Positions 24,320-33,114 of a stretch of 64,000 nucleotides of DNA are shown piece by piece. The stretch covers positions 682,001 through 746,000 of the forward strand of contig DAOUME010000026.1 of NCBI GenBank assembly GCA_034411995.1. Direction: 5' to 3'. Source of the stretch: JAUVXJ01 sp034411995. GTDB lineage: Bacteria; Chloroflexota; Anaerolineae; UBA7937; B3-Chlor. Each line of letters starts with the position of its first letter. The stretch's first letter is position 1. The notes below the pieces were generated by a model. It saw only the letters and a list, made by a program, of their open reading frames with translations, did no database searches and was not told the origin of the DNA. Made by a program: the position numbers and the translations under genes.

Positions 24320-25531
24320 ATGTACCAGGAACCCAGAGTAGACCTGTCCGTCGAGTACTGTGGCCTGCGCTTCGAGAACCCCTTCGTTCTCTCCTCCGCG
24401 CCACCCACGGACAGCTACGAAATGGTCAGAAGGGCTTTCCAGGCCGGCTGGGCCGGAGCCATCATGAAGACCACTTCCGTCGAGAGTTACCAGGTGGACA
24501 TCGCCTACCCGATCATGACCAGCATGGACTACGAGGAGAAGAAGGGAGTCGCCCTGGGCAACATAGACAACATCTCCGAGTGGCACATGGACGTCATGGA
24601 AGAAGCTGTCCGCAGACTGAAGGACGAATTCCCCAGCAAGTTGGTGGGTCTCAGCCTGTGGGGTACCACCAACAAGAATCACTGGGAGGAGCTCACCAGG
24701 CGCTCCGTTGACGCGGGGGCTGATCTGGTAGAGGTCAGCATGTCCTGCCCCACCGACTCCCCCTTTGCCAGGACTTCGTTGATGGTCGGTCAGGTGCCGG
24801 ACGACGTGAAGAGGGTCCTCGGCTGGGTCAAGAGGCACTCCGGCAAGATGCCGGTGGTCGCCAAGCTGACCTCGCAGGTCACGGACATCACGGAGATCGT
24901 GGAAGCGGTAGAAGAGGCAGGCGGCGACGGCGTGTGCGCCAGCGACACCGTGCACGGTTTGTTGGGGATCGACCTGAACACCTTCATCCCCAACCCCAAC
25001 ATCAACGGTAAATCGACGTTCTGCGGCGTTAGCGGGCCCGTGGTCAAGCCCATCACGCTGCGGACACTGGCCATGATCGCCAAGCAGTCAGACATCCCCT
25101 TGGCAGCGAGTGGTGGAGCAACCACCTGGGAGGATTGTGCGGAATATATGCTCGTCGGGGCCTCGACCGTCCAGTTCTGCACGGCCGTGATGCACTACGG
25201 ATATGACATCGTCGAGGACCTCAAGGAGGGACTGGCTTACTACCTGGAGGACAAGGGCCTGAAGGGTTCCAGCGATCTCATCGGCAAAGCCTTACCCAAT
25301 CTCGTTCCCCATGGCGACCTGGTAGTTAAGAAAGACGTGGTAGCCAGCATCGACGAGGCCCCCTGCACCAAGTGCGGCATGTGCTACTACGCCTGCCGCG
25401 ACGGAGGACATCAAGCCTACGAACTGCAAGAGGATGGGCTGCCCAAGCCGGACCCCGAGAAATGTTACGGGTGCGGTCTGTGTGTGGAGGTTTGCCCTGT
25501 GGAGTGCATCTCCCTCGTACCGAGACCGTAG
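24320..25531 (+). CDS. preA: PreA-type dihydropyrimidine dehydrogenase catalytic subunit
   Basis: 403 residues. An FMN-binding dihydroorotate-dehydrogenase-like barrel (residues 5-310) is joined to a C-terminal 2x[4Fe-4S] ferredoxin domain (C-T-K-C-G-M-C and C-Y-G-C-G-L-C). The active-site loop reads S-M-S-C-P-T-D, keeping the general-acid Cys at residue 143; G-V-S-G-P-V-V-K-P is the phosphate loop for FMN. With PreT it should reduce uracil, thymine or a related ring to the 5,6-dihydro form, which hydantoinase could then open. The substrate could also be a purine-derived ring given the neighbours. SD GGGAG eight bases before ATG. Confidence 0.88.
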   Translation: MYQEPRVDLSVEYCGLRFENPFVLSSAPPTDSYEMVRRAFQAGWAGAIMKTTSVESYQVDIAYPIMTSMDYEEKKGVALGNIDNISEWHMDVMEEAVRRLKDEFPSKLVGLSLWGTTNKNHWEELTRRSVDAGADLVEVSMSCPTDSPFARTSLMVGQVPDDVKRVLGWVKRHSGKMPVVAKLTSQVTDITEIVEAVEEAGGDGVCASDTVHGLLGIDLNTFIPNPNINGKSTFCGVSGPVVKPITLRTLAMIAKQSDIPLAASGGATTWEDCAEYMLVGASTVQFCTAVMHYGYDIVEDLKEGLAYYLEDKGLKGSSDLIGKALPNLVPHGDLVVKKDVVASIDEAPCTKCGMCYYACRDGGHQAYELQEDGLPKPDPEKCYGCGLCVEVCPVECISLVPRP

Positions 25532-25569
25532 CTTCCTGAGGGAACTCCGACGCATCTCGGAGAAAGGCT

Positions 25570-28347
25570 ATGCATGAGATAAGACTGAACCTCATGGTGA
25601 ATGGAGAGCTCCTGGCGGTGCAGGCGCCGCCGGAGATGACCCTGCTGGACTTCCTGCGCAAGAGGGTGGGCCTCACCGGCGCGAAGAACGGCTGCTCCGA
25701 GGGGACTTGTGGTGCTTGCACGGTACTGGTTAATGGACGGCCAGTGCGGTCGTGCCGCCAGAAGATGGAAGGCCTCGATGGCAGGTCAGTGATCACCATC
25801 GAAGGTCTCTCCAAAGACGGCTCCCCACATCCACTTCAGGAGGCCTTCGCTCGCCAGGGGGCGCCTCAGTGCGGGTTCTGCACACCGGCCATGATCCTGA
25901 CGGCGAAGTCGCTGCTGGACGAGAACCCCCATCCCACGCGTGAGGAGATGAAGCGCGCCCTGAACCCTGTCCTCTGCCGATGTGGCTCATACCAGGCCAT
26001 CTTTCGAGCCATAGAAGAGGTCTCGAAGAAGCCCGCCGGCGTCAGAACAGTGCTGCCATCCCCCGGCGCCGATATCGTCGGTGCTCCAGTGGAGAAGAAG
26101 GACGCCCTGGGCAAGGCGCTGGGCGCCGTGAAGTACGGGGCGGACATGACCCTGGAGGGGGTTCTCCACGGCAAGGTCTTGTGGAGCGCCCATCCCCATG
26201 CCGAGATCCTGAACATCGACACCTCCGCAGCGAAGGAGATGCCGGGGGTGCATGCTGTACTGACCGCCCGGAACGTCCCGGGTGACAACGTGTATGGTCC
26301 CATGGTCCGCGACGCCCAGGTCATGGCCAGGGACAAGGTTCGCTTCATCGGTGAACCGGTGGTGGTCGTCTTCGCCGAGACCGAGGAGCAAGCGGAGGCT
26401 GCCAGAGACGCCTGCCAGGTGGAATACCGCCCTCTGCCGGGCGTCTTCACCCCTCAGCAGGCCCTGGCGCCAGACGCGCCCCAGATTCATCCCAACGGCA
26501 ACGTTCACCACGTGGCGCAGATACGAAAGGGCGACGTCGAGAAAGCCTTCCGAGAGGCGGACGTGGTCGTCGAGGGCACCTACTCCACACCGTTCATCGA
26601 GCACGCCTACCTGGAGCCGGAGGCCGGCCTGGCCGAACCCACCGCAGGTGGCGGCGTCAAGGTGATGATGAACACCCAGTACCCCTTCGGCGATCAGAGG
26701 CAGATAGCGGACGCCCTGGGTATAGAGGCCGAGAAGGTGCACGTGGTACAAATTCCCGGCGGGGGCGCTTTCGGGGCCAAGAATGACATCACTCTGCAGA
26801 TCATGCTGGCTATGGGCGCCATGGCGACCGGGAAGCCAGTGAAGATAGTCCTCACCCGTGGGGAGTCGCTCCGAGTGCACGTCAAGAAGCACACCATGAC
26901 CATGCACTACAAGACGGCCGCCACCAAGGACGGCAAGCTGGTGGCTCTCCAGGCAGAGCTTCTGGTGGACACGGGCGCCTACGGGTCGTGGGGCATTGAG
27001 GTCACGGAGCAGGCTACGGTCTTCTCTACTGGACCGTACGATATTCCCAACGTGCGTGTTGACTCGACCACCGCGTACACCAACAACGTGACGTGCGGCG
27101 CCATGCGCGGCTTTGGCATCAATCAGGTGACCTTCGCCATGGAAGCGCAGATGGACGAGCTGGCCAGCAGGCTGGGCATGGACCCCATCGAACTGAGACG
27201 CAAGAACGCCATGAGGCCAGGGTCCACGACCAGCACCGGCCAGGTGCTCGGGCCCAGCGTGGGCCTGGTGGAGACGCTGGACAAGGTGGAGCAAGACCTC
27301 GCGGCTTTGCCTCCCGTCGAGGGAAATGGGCGCAAAATAGGGATAGGCGTGGCTTCTTGCTTCAAGAACGTGGGTCTTGGTCTGGGCGCCGAAGACGTGG
27401 GTCGGGCGATCGCAGACCTGATGCCTGATGGAAAGGTGCTGGTCAAGGTTGCCGCGTGCGAGATAGGCCAGGGCGCCATGACCGTTGCTGCGCAGATGGC
27501 CGCTCAGGTCTTGGATCTTCCCTACGAGATGATCGAAGTCCATCACGGCGACACCGTGGGTCCATTGGATACAGGCCCTACGTGTGCCTCTCGCAGCACG
27601 CTGGTTTCCGGAAACGCCGTCGTGCGAGCTAGCCAGAGGCTCAGGGACCTCTTGACCGACTACGTGGCTGAGGAGTATGAAATACCCTACGACAAGCTAC
27701 GGTTCGCCGGCGGGGTCTTCCTGGACGAGAGAGCAGGGCACGAGCTGATCACCTTGGCCGAGCTCGCCGCGCGGGCGCAGAAAGAGGGCCACGGCTTCAG
27801 TGGCCGCGGCGAATACGTGGTGCCCAAGACCTATACCACCGCCGATGCTGTGGGGGAGAAGAGGCCTGATAACTACATCAACTACATCTCTTTGGGTTTC
27901 GGCACTCAAGCGGCGCGAGTCGCCGTGGACGAGAAGACGGGCGCCGTCGAGGTACTCGAAGTCATAGCCTGCCACGACGTTGGCAAAGCCATCAACCCCC
28001 AGAACGTACAGCTCCAGATCGAGGGCAGCGTGATGATGGGGTTGGGATATGCCCTCTCTGAGGAGTTCAAGATGGAGGAGGGCTGGAATGTCACCGATTC
28101 TCTGGGTAAGTGTGGTGTGCCCAGGGCCAAGCAGACGCCCAACATCATTGCCAGCTATGTCGAGACAAGCGACCCCAATGGTCCCTTTGGGGCCAAAGGG
28201 CTGGGCGAAATAGCATCTCTTCCCACCGCCCCCGCCATCATCAACGCCATCTACGATGCGACGGGAGTCCGCATCAACGACCTTCCGGCCAGGACATCGC
28301 GGGTCCTGGCGGCTCTGGAGGAAGCCAAGGCCCGTCACAGCAAGTGA
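25570..28347 (+). CDS. Molybdenum hydroxylase, fused Fe-S and Moco domains, no FAD domain
   Basis: 925 residues. Residues 1-155 hold two [2Fe-2S] clusters: C42, C47, C50, C62 and C101, C104, C136, C138. Residues 170-915 are the molybdopterin-binding part with G-G-G-A-F-G-A-K near residue 399, A-M-R-G-F-G near residue 510 and the catalytic base in G-A-K-G-L-G-E-I near residue 878. XdhD of purine clusters and the aldehyde oxidoreductase Mop have this fused two-part design without a flavin domain. Such enzymes hydroxylate purines, nicotinate-like heterocycles or aldehydes and pass electrons to ferredoxin or another partner. The gene follows preA by 38 bases. Hypoxanthine/purine hydroxylation is the favoured reading from context. 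Confidence 0.88.
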   Translation: MHEIRLNLMVNGELLAVQAPPEMTLLDFLRKRVGLTGAKNGCSEGTCGACTVLVNGRPVRSCRQKMEGLDGRSVITIEGLSKDGSPHPLQEAFARQGAPQCGFCTPAMILTAKSLLDENPHPTREEMKRALNPVLCRCGSYQAIFRAIEEVSKKPAGVRTVLPSPGADIVGAPVEKKDALGKALGAVKYGADMTLEGVLHGKVLWSAHPHAEILNIDTSAAKEMPGVHAVLTARNVPGDNVYGPMVRDAQVMARDKVRFIGEPVVVVFAETEEQAEAARDACQVEYRPLPGVFTPQQALAPDAPQIHPNGNVHHVAQIRKGDVEKAFREADVVVEGTYSTPFIEHAYLEPEAGLAEPTAGGGVKVMMNTQYPFGDQRQIADALGIEAEKVHVVQIPGGGAFGAKNDITLQIMLAMGAMATGKPVKIVLTRGESLRVHVKKHTMTMHYKTAATKDGKLVALQAELLVDTGAYGSWGIEVTEQATVFSTGPYDIPNVRVDSTTAYTNNVTCGAMRGFGINQVTFAMEAQMDELASRLGMDPIELRRKNAMRPGSTTSTGQVLGPSVGLVETLDKVEQDLAALPPVEGNGRKIGIGVASCFKNVGLGLGAEDVGRAIADLMPDGKVLVKVAACEIGQGAMTVAAQMAAQVLDLPYEMIEVHHGDTVGPLDTGPTCASRSTLVSGNAVVRASQRLRDLLTDYVAEEYEIPYDKLRFAGGVFLDERAGHELITLAELAARAQKEGHGFSGRGEYVVPKTYTTADAVGEKRPDNYINYISLGFGTQAARVAVDEKTGAVEVLEVIACHDVGKAINPQNVQLQIEGSVMMGLGYALSEEFKMEEGWNVTDSLGKCGVPRAKQTPNIIASYVETSDPNGPFGAKGLGEIASLPTAPAIINAIYDATGVRINDLPARTSRVLAALEEAKARHSK

Positions 28348-28402
28348 GGCACCGGCCTTTGAACTGCCCCTGATCCCAAGCCAAGACGAAGGAGAGCACG
28401 TC

Positions 28403-29569
28403 ATGAGTGAAGTGGACATGAAGATCCGTATCGGCAGTTTGGAACTGGAGAACCCCTTCATTCTGGGAGCAGGTCCCCCTGGCATAACCGGGGCTTCCCT
28501 CAAGAGGTTCGCTGCTGCCAAGCCCGGGGCGGTAGTCACCAAGTCCATCGGAGTCAAGCCGTCGCCCGGACAGAAACTGAGCCTGTCACACAGCGCCCTG
28601 AGCGAGGATTCCCTGATTCTGACCGATCCCTGGTCCTTCAAGACCTTCGAGTACTGGGTCGAGAAAGAGATAGCGGTGGCCCAGGAGGGCGGCGTGCCCG
28701 TCATCATCAGCCTCCAGGCCGTGACCGACACACCTGCGGAGGACATCAAGCGCATGGCAGGCCGCGCTGAGCAGGCTGGGGTGGCCGCCATCGAGCTGTC
28801 CGCCTTCGGTTCCGCGCCCAACGTGGTCAGGGGTCAGGGTATCGGCGCCGTCCAGGATGCCAAGCGTACTTACGCCGTGGCCAAGGCCGCCAAGGACGCA
28901 GCGAGCATTCCGGTTATCGTGAAACTGCTGCCGGAACCCTCCAATCTCGAGGATCTGGTGAAGGCGGCCGAGGATGCAGGAGCTGATGCCATCGCCTCCC
29001 GGGACACTATCTTCCCCGCCATCAGTTTCGACGTCTACACCAGAGAACCCGCCCTGGCGCGCAACATCGGCACCTGGATGCCCGAGCTATCCGGCCGGTC
29101 TATCAAGGAAGTGGCGCTGGGCTACGTGGTGGAGATCTTCCGCAGAACCACGTTGCCCATCATCGGCCTGGGCGGCGTCGCCAGATGGCAGGACGCAGCA
29201 GAGATGGTTATCGCCGGGGCTACCGGTATCGGGGTTTGCACCGCGGCCATGACTCACGGACCGGAGATCTTCACCCAGCTCAAGAAGGGCCTGGCAGCGT
29301 ATCTCCAAGACCAAAAGGTCACCCTCGACCAACTGCGAGGGACCGGGCTGGAAGGCATGGAGAGAGTCAACAAGCGCGGCCTGGCCGACCTGCTGGTGGA
29401 GATCGATGCCGACGAATGTACGATGTGCGGGACCTGCTCCACGGTCTGCCAGATGCAGGCGCCTCAGGAGCAAGAAGACGCGTACTGGATAGATCCGGAC
29501 ATCTGCGTAAAGTGCGGGTTCTGTGTGCACTTCTGTCCCGTGAGTTGCATCGAGGTCAAGGAGCGATAG
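28403..29569 (+). CDS. Second PreA-like protein, active-site Cys replaced
   Basis: 388 residues with the same architecture as the gene at 24320: FMN barrel plus a 2x[4Fe-4S] tail (C-T-M-C-G-T-C and C-V-K-C-G-F-C). The loop holding the general-acid Cys in PreA reads E-L-S-A-F-G-S here, with Gly in the Cys position, and the preceding loops also differ. It therefore should not be an ordinary dihydropyrimidine dehydrogenase; it may act on another heterocycle, run in the oxidative direction or serve as an electron-transfer partner. The ATG at 28403 with SD AAGGAGAG is chosen over longer in-frame extensions overlapping the previous gene. Confidence 0.82.
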   Translation: MSEVDMKIRIGSLELENPFILGAGPPGITGASLKRFAAAKPGAVVTKSIGVKPSPGQKLSLSHSALSEDSLILTDPWSFKTFEYWVEKEIAVAQEGGVPVIISLQAVTDTPAEDIKRMAGRAEQAGVAAIELSAFGSAPNVVRGQGIGAVQDAKRTYAVAKAAKDAASIPVIVKLLPEPSNLEDLVKAAEDAGADAIASRDTIFPAISFDVYTREPALARNIGTWMPELSGRSIKEVALGYVVEIFRRTTLPIIGLGGVARWQDAAEMVIAGATGIGVCTAAMTHGPEIFTQLKKGLAAYLQDQKVTLDQLRGTGLEGMERVNKRGLADLLVEIDADECTMCGTCSTVCQMQAPQEQEDAYWIDPDICVKCGFCVHFCPVSCIEVKER

Positions 29570-29590
29570 TCCATCGAGGAGGAAGAGGAC

Positions 29591-30457
29591 GTGAGCAAGG
29601 TCAAGATCGCCGTAGTCCAGCCACAATCGTACCTCCGCACTGCCGCTGGTCGTGTGATCGATGATCCCAACGCGCCGGAGGAGAAGAACCTGACCCTGGC
29701 CTTTGACTACATCGACGAGGCCGCCAGCCAGGGTGCGCAGTTGGTGGCCTTCCCAGAGCTCTACCCGGGTCCATCCCCTTCTTCGGACGCCCTCGTCTAC
29801 GACGACGTAGTCGCGGGAATGCGCCAGAAGGCCAAGGAGAAGAAGGTGTACGTGCTCTTCGGGGGAGCAAAGGAGGAGGGGAAGGGCTTCTATAACGTCT
29901 ATCACCTGGCTGACCCCTATCGGGACAGCCTTTTCGTCTACGAGAAGATTGTCCCAGCTATGAACGAGGAAAGGATGTTCAGGGGGAAGGAGCCCGGCCT
30001 CGTGGAGACCGACATCATGAACATCGGGCTGCTCATCTGCTGGGAGGCCTGGTTCCCGGAGCTGGCCAGGACATTGGCCATGCGCGGGGCCCAGATAGTC
30101 TTCTTCCCCACTGGGGGACTGATCTACGAGCTGCACGACGTGTGGAGGGCCATACTCCAGGCCAGGGCGGCGGAGAACACGATCTACACCGCTTCCTGTG
30201 TGAACATCTGGGGCGTCGAGGCCGGCATGAGCTACGTCTTCGGCCCCGAGGGAGAGGTAGCTGGCCTGACCACCGAGGGCATCAACTATGCGGAGTTGGA
30301 CCTCGATCGCCTGCATCGTATGCAAACCGAGGATGAGGTGTTCACGGTGCCCAAGGCCTATCGTACCATCCCTGGCACTCTCCGCGTACTCAACGATCAG
30401 GTGCCTGCCATCTACGACCAGGCCTCCAAGACCTATCTCGAGCAGAGGAGGACCTAG
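29591..30457 (+). CDS. Nitrilase-superfamily carbamoyl amidase (beta-ureidopropionase-like)
   Basis: 288 residues with the Glu-Lys-Cys catalytic triad: E56 in F-P-E-L-Y-P, K119 in V-Y-E-K-I-V-P and C150 in L-L-I-C-W-E-A. The family cleaves carbon-nitrogen bonds of amides, nitriles and N-carbamoyl amines. Following two PreA-type reductases in an operon with hydantoinase elsewhere in the window, hydrolysis of an N-carbamoyl-beta-amino acid to the amino acid, CO2 and ammonia is the natural reading (inference). A GTG start at 29591 has GAGGAAGAGG upstream. The next gene begins one base after its stop. Confidence 0.86.
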   Translation: MSKVKIAVVQPQSYLRTAAGRVIDDPNAPEEKNLTLAFDYIDEAASQGAQLVAFPELYPGPSPSSDALVYDDVVAGMRQKAKEKKVYVLFGGAKEEGKGFYNVYHLADPYRDSLFVYEKIVPAMNEERMFRGKEPGLVETDIMNIGLLICWEAWFPELARTLAMRGAQIVFFPTGGLIYELHDVWRAILQARAAENTIYTASCVNIWGVEAGMSYVFGPEGEVAGLTTEGINYAELDLDRLHRMQTEDEVFTVPKAYRTIPGTLRVLNDQVPAIYDQASKTYLEQRRT

Positions 30458-30458
30458 A

Positions 30459-31937
30459 TTGAGCATTCTGATCAAGGGCTGTGCCGTACTGGACGAAACT
30501 CAGCCCCATGGGTACCTTTCGAGCCAGAACATCCTCATCGAGAGCAACAGGATCTCCAGGATCACCTCAGAGCACATCCCAGAGAAGGGTGTCGACCGAG
30601 TCCTGCAGGGCAAGGAGCGGCTGGCCATTCCGGGGCTGATCAACGCTCACACCCATTCTCTCGAGAATCTCTGCAAAGCCACTAAGGAGAGGCTGCCTCT
30701 GGAACTGTGGCTCGTCGACCTCACGCTGGTAGAGGGCTTTTCTCCGAGGGAGACCTACCTGGCCGCCGTGCTCGGGGCCATGGAGGCACTAAAGACAGGA
30801 ACCACAGGCGTCTTGGATCATCTGGCCCTGGGCAACGATCTGACCCCGGAAGCGCTAGACGCAGCCATGCAAGCCTATGCCGACTCTGGAATCCGGGGTG
30901 GCGTAGCTCCCCTGATCCAGGACGACGACCAGGTCCTGCGGGCCGCCGTCGCGGCGCGGCCTGCACTTGCGGAGCTTCTAGGAGACCATCAGGAGGCCAT
31001 GACCGCCGCCGAATACCTCGAGTTGCTGGACCGGTTCTTCCGCAAGTGGCATCGGGCCGACGGAGGTAGGCTGCTTTGCTTTGCAGGGCCTGGCGGATTC
31101 CAGTGGTGCAGCGATGAGCTGTTGCAGGGTTCCCTGGAGCTAGCCAGGCGGCACGGCGGCGGTTGGCATATGCACCTCATGGAGACCAAGGTGCAGGCTA
31201 TGGTCTGCTTCGACCTCTACGGCAAGTCTGCCACCGCGGTCCTGAAAGAGCGGGATCTCCTGGGGCCTGAGGTCTCCCTGGCCCACTCTGTGTGGCTGGA
31301 CGAGGCCGATGTGGACATGCTAGCAGAGACCGACAGTCGGGTCGTCCACAATCCAGCGAGTAATCTACGCCTGGGCAGCGGCTTCGCGCCCGTCATCCAG
31401 ATGCTGAAGAGGGGCGTGAAGGTGGCCCTGGGTACCGATGGCTCGGCCAGCAGCGACAACCAGATCATGTTCGACGCGATCAAGCTGGCCGGGCTGATGC
31501 ACAACGTACGAACTACCGATCACCGCCAGTGGCCATCGTCGCGGGACGTTCTACGGATGGCCACCATCAACGGCGCCGCTGCCCTGCGTCTGGAAGAGGA
31601 CCTTGGCCAACTCAAGCCTGGTCAACTGGCAGACATCGTCCTCCTGGACACCAGCACTTTGCTCTTCACGCCTTTCAACGACGCGTTCCGACATCTGGCC
31701 TATTGTGAGAATGGCAGTTCGGTGCATACTGTGATCGTCAACGGCCAAGTAGTCGTGGAAGACGGCCGCATCCTGACCGTGGACGAGGAAAGCATCCGGG
31801 AGGAAGCCCGGGACGCCTGGGAGAGGATGTACAGAGAATTGCCAAGGCTGCGTGAGGAGGCCGAGCCGCTGGTCCGCGAGTTCGAGCAGTACCAGCAGTA
31901 CATGATCAACAGGCAGTTCTACCTGGATAGGTTCTGA
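30459..31937 (+). CDS. Amidohydrolase (cyclic deaminase / chlorohydrolase type), copy 1
   Basis: 492 residues. Metal-binding segments: N-A-H-T-H-S near residue 63, W-H-M-H-L near residue 232, L-A-H-S-V-W near residue 268 and L-G-T-D-G-S-A-S-S-D near residue 325. The last motif, with a conserved S-A-S-S-D-N, is typical of the S-adenosylhomocysteine/hydroxyatrazine/8-oxoguanine deaminase group. A TTG start at 30459 has GGAGG eight bases upstream and follows the nitrilase stop by one base. A clear paralogue lies at 46802. The substrate is probably an amino-substituted ring imported by the ABC transporter downstream (inference). Confidence 0.85.
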   Translation: MSILIKGCAVLDETQPHGYLSSQNILIESNRISRITSEHIPEKGVDRVLQGKERLAIPGLINAHTHSLENLCKATKERLPLELWLVDLTLVEGFSPRETYLAAVLGAMEALKTGTTGVLDHLALGNDLTPEALDAAMQAYADSGIRGGVAPLIQDDDQVLRAAVAARPALAELLGDHQEAMTAAEYLELLDRFFRKWHRADGGRLLCFAGPGGFQWCSDELLQGSLELARRHGGGWHMHLMETKVQAMVCFDLYGKSATAVLKERDLLGPEVSLAHSVWLDEADVDMLAETDSRVVHNPASNLRLGSGFAPVIQMLKRGVKVALGTDGSASSDNQIMFDAIKLAGLMHNVRTTDHRQWPSSRDVLRMATINGAAALRLEEDLGQLKPGQLADIVLLDTSTLLFTPFNDAFRHLAYCENGSSVHTVIVNGQVVVEDGRILTVDEESIREEARDAWERMYRELPRLREEAEPLVREFEQYQQYMINRQFYLDRF

Positions 31938-31944
31938 GAGCGCA

Positions 31945-32994
31945 ATGGAAAGAGCAGAACTGGTCGAGCTGTCCAAGCGTAAATCTATCCCTCCCTTCAC
32001 CCTGGATGAGAGCTTGACATTCTACTGCCCTCAGGAAAACCTGGAGGCGTTCGACCATCCCGTGGTGGCTGAGTGGCACCGGTTCATGACCACCAGGTAC
32101 TCGCCAGCTCTGGACGGCGGCCCGAGCGTGATGTTGATCCTGCCTTGCACCAGGGACAAGCCATACATCATGAGCAGGGAACATCTGGCGGTGAACAGCC
32201 ACCTCCTCAGCGTTGGCTTTGAGCCACTGGAGGACGCGCTGGTGCCCGAGGGGCTCGAAAGCTCTCTTCCACCCGAGTACGACAGGGCGGCTTTGAACAG
32301 CAGGCCGCTGCGACGAGGCGGCTTGACACTGCACCGCTGCGTCATCTCGGAACCGATGGGTCTGGTGCCTTACGAGTTCCTCTACTACTACGGAGGCAGG
32401 CTGTCACTCGTCTCCAGATACGACGATCCGGGGCTCTTCGAGCACCGACCCAACACCGTTTGCCCATGGCGAGCCGACTGCACTGGCGTCGAAAAGGGGA
32501 CCAACCTGAGATGGGGCGACAACGAGAAGCTCGCCTACGTACAGGTGCACAACAGGCTGGTGAGACTCATCGCCACCATCCTGAAGCGCCTGGAACCTCG
32601 GTACAGCAGAATCGTGGCCTACGTGAGCCCTGGACTGACCCACCGGAGCTTCCTTACCAGCAGAGAAGAGAAGAAGGCCAGCGGGATGCGCATGGCTCGA
32701 AGAATCGCTGGCCAGACCTACGCGCTCGAAGGGGTCAATGATCTGTACCGCGGTCTGGTGACCGTTGTCCCGACGAAAGAGGAGTGGGAGGAGATCTTCG
32801 AGGCCGTGCGGGCACGTCTGCTGGCAGAAGATCCCTCCGAGTCAGAAGCTGCGATACGGGGATACTTCGCTCGTGGCGGAGGAGGAGCCACCCCGTTGGC
32901 CGTGCCGGAGTCACTGCAGACACTAGAGCGGTACCTCGTTCCGCAGGACGCTAACATTGATGACCACATGCAGGTTAAGAGGGAGGTGATGTGA
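31945..32994 (+). CDS. DUF5591 protein with archaeosine-synthase-type motif
   Basis: 349 residues. Residues 67-80 read P-C-T-R-D-K-P-Y-I-M-S-R-E-H, an exact match to P-C-x3-K-P-Y-x2-S-x2-H, which is characteristic of the catalytic domain of archaeosine synthase (ArcS, DUF5591). ArcS acts on 7-cyano-7-deazaguanine in tRNA in archaea. A later G-L-V-P-Y-E-F region around residue 140 also recalls that domain. There is no PUA or TGT-like RNA-binding domain here, so a free base, nucleoside or other small substrate is likelier than tRNA. It sits between amidohydrolase and nucleoside-importer genes, which points to a deazapurine- or purine-related catabolic step. This role is inference; motif and family call are fairly firm. 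Confidence 0.75.
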   Translation: MERAELVELSKRKSIPPFTLDESLTFYCPQENLEAFDHPVVAEWHRFMTTRYSPALDGGPSVMLILPCTRDKPYIMSREHLAVNSHLLSVGFEPLEDALVPEGLESSLPPEYDRAALNSRPLRRGGLTLHRCVISEPMGLVPYEFLYYYGGRLSLVSRYDDPGLFEHRPNTVCPWRADCTGVEKGTNLRWGDNEKLAYVQVHNRLVRLIATILKRLEPRYSRIVAYVSPGLTHRSFLTSREEKKASGMRMARRIAGQTYALEGVNDLYRGLVTVVPTKEEWEEIFEAVRARLLAEDPSESEAAIRGYFARGGGGATPLAVPESLQTLERYLVPQDANIDDHMQVKREVM

Positions 32995-33114
32995 AGCTCA
33001 AGCTGATCTGCTGGATCTCTGTCCCAGTGGCTAGCGCCCACCCTACCAGGAGTGACATGGGTCAGCGTGTGCTCCCGCGTCAACACCAAGACAACTCAGC
33101 AAGAGGGAGGAAAC

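Noticed and set aside
25987..27546. 519-codon open frame on the minus strand
   Set aside because: Antisense to the molybdenum hydroxylase; no family features.
29087..30475. 462-codon open frame on the minus strand
   Set aside because: Antisense to the PreA-like and nitrilase genes; shadow of biased codon use.
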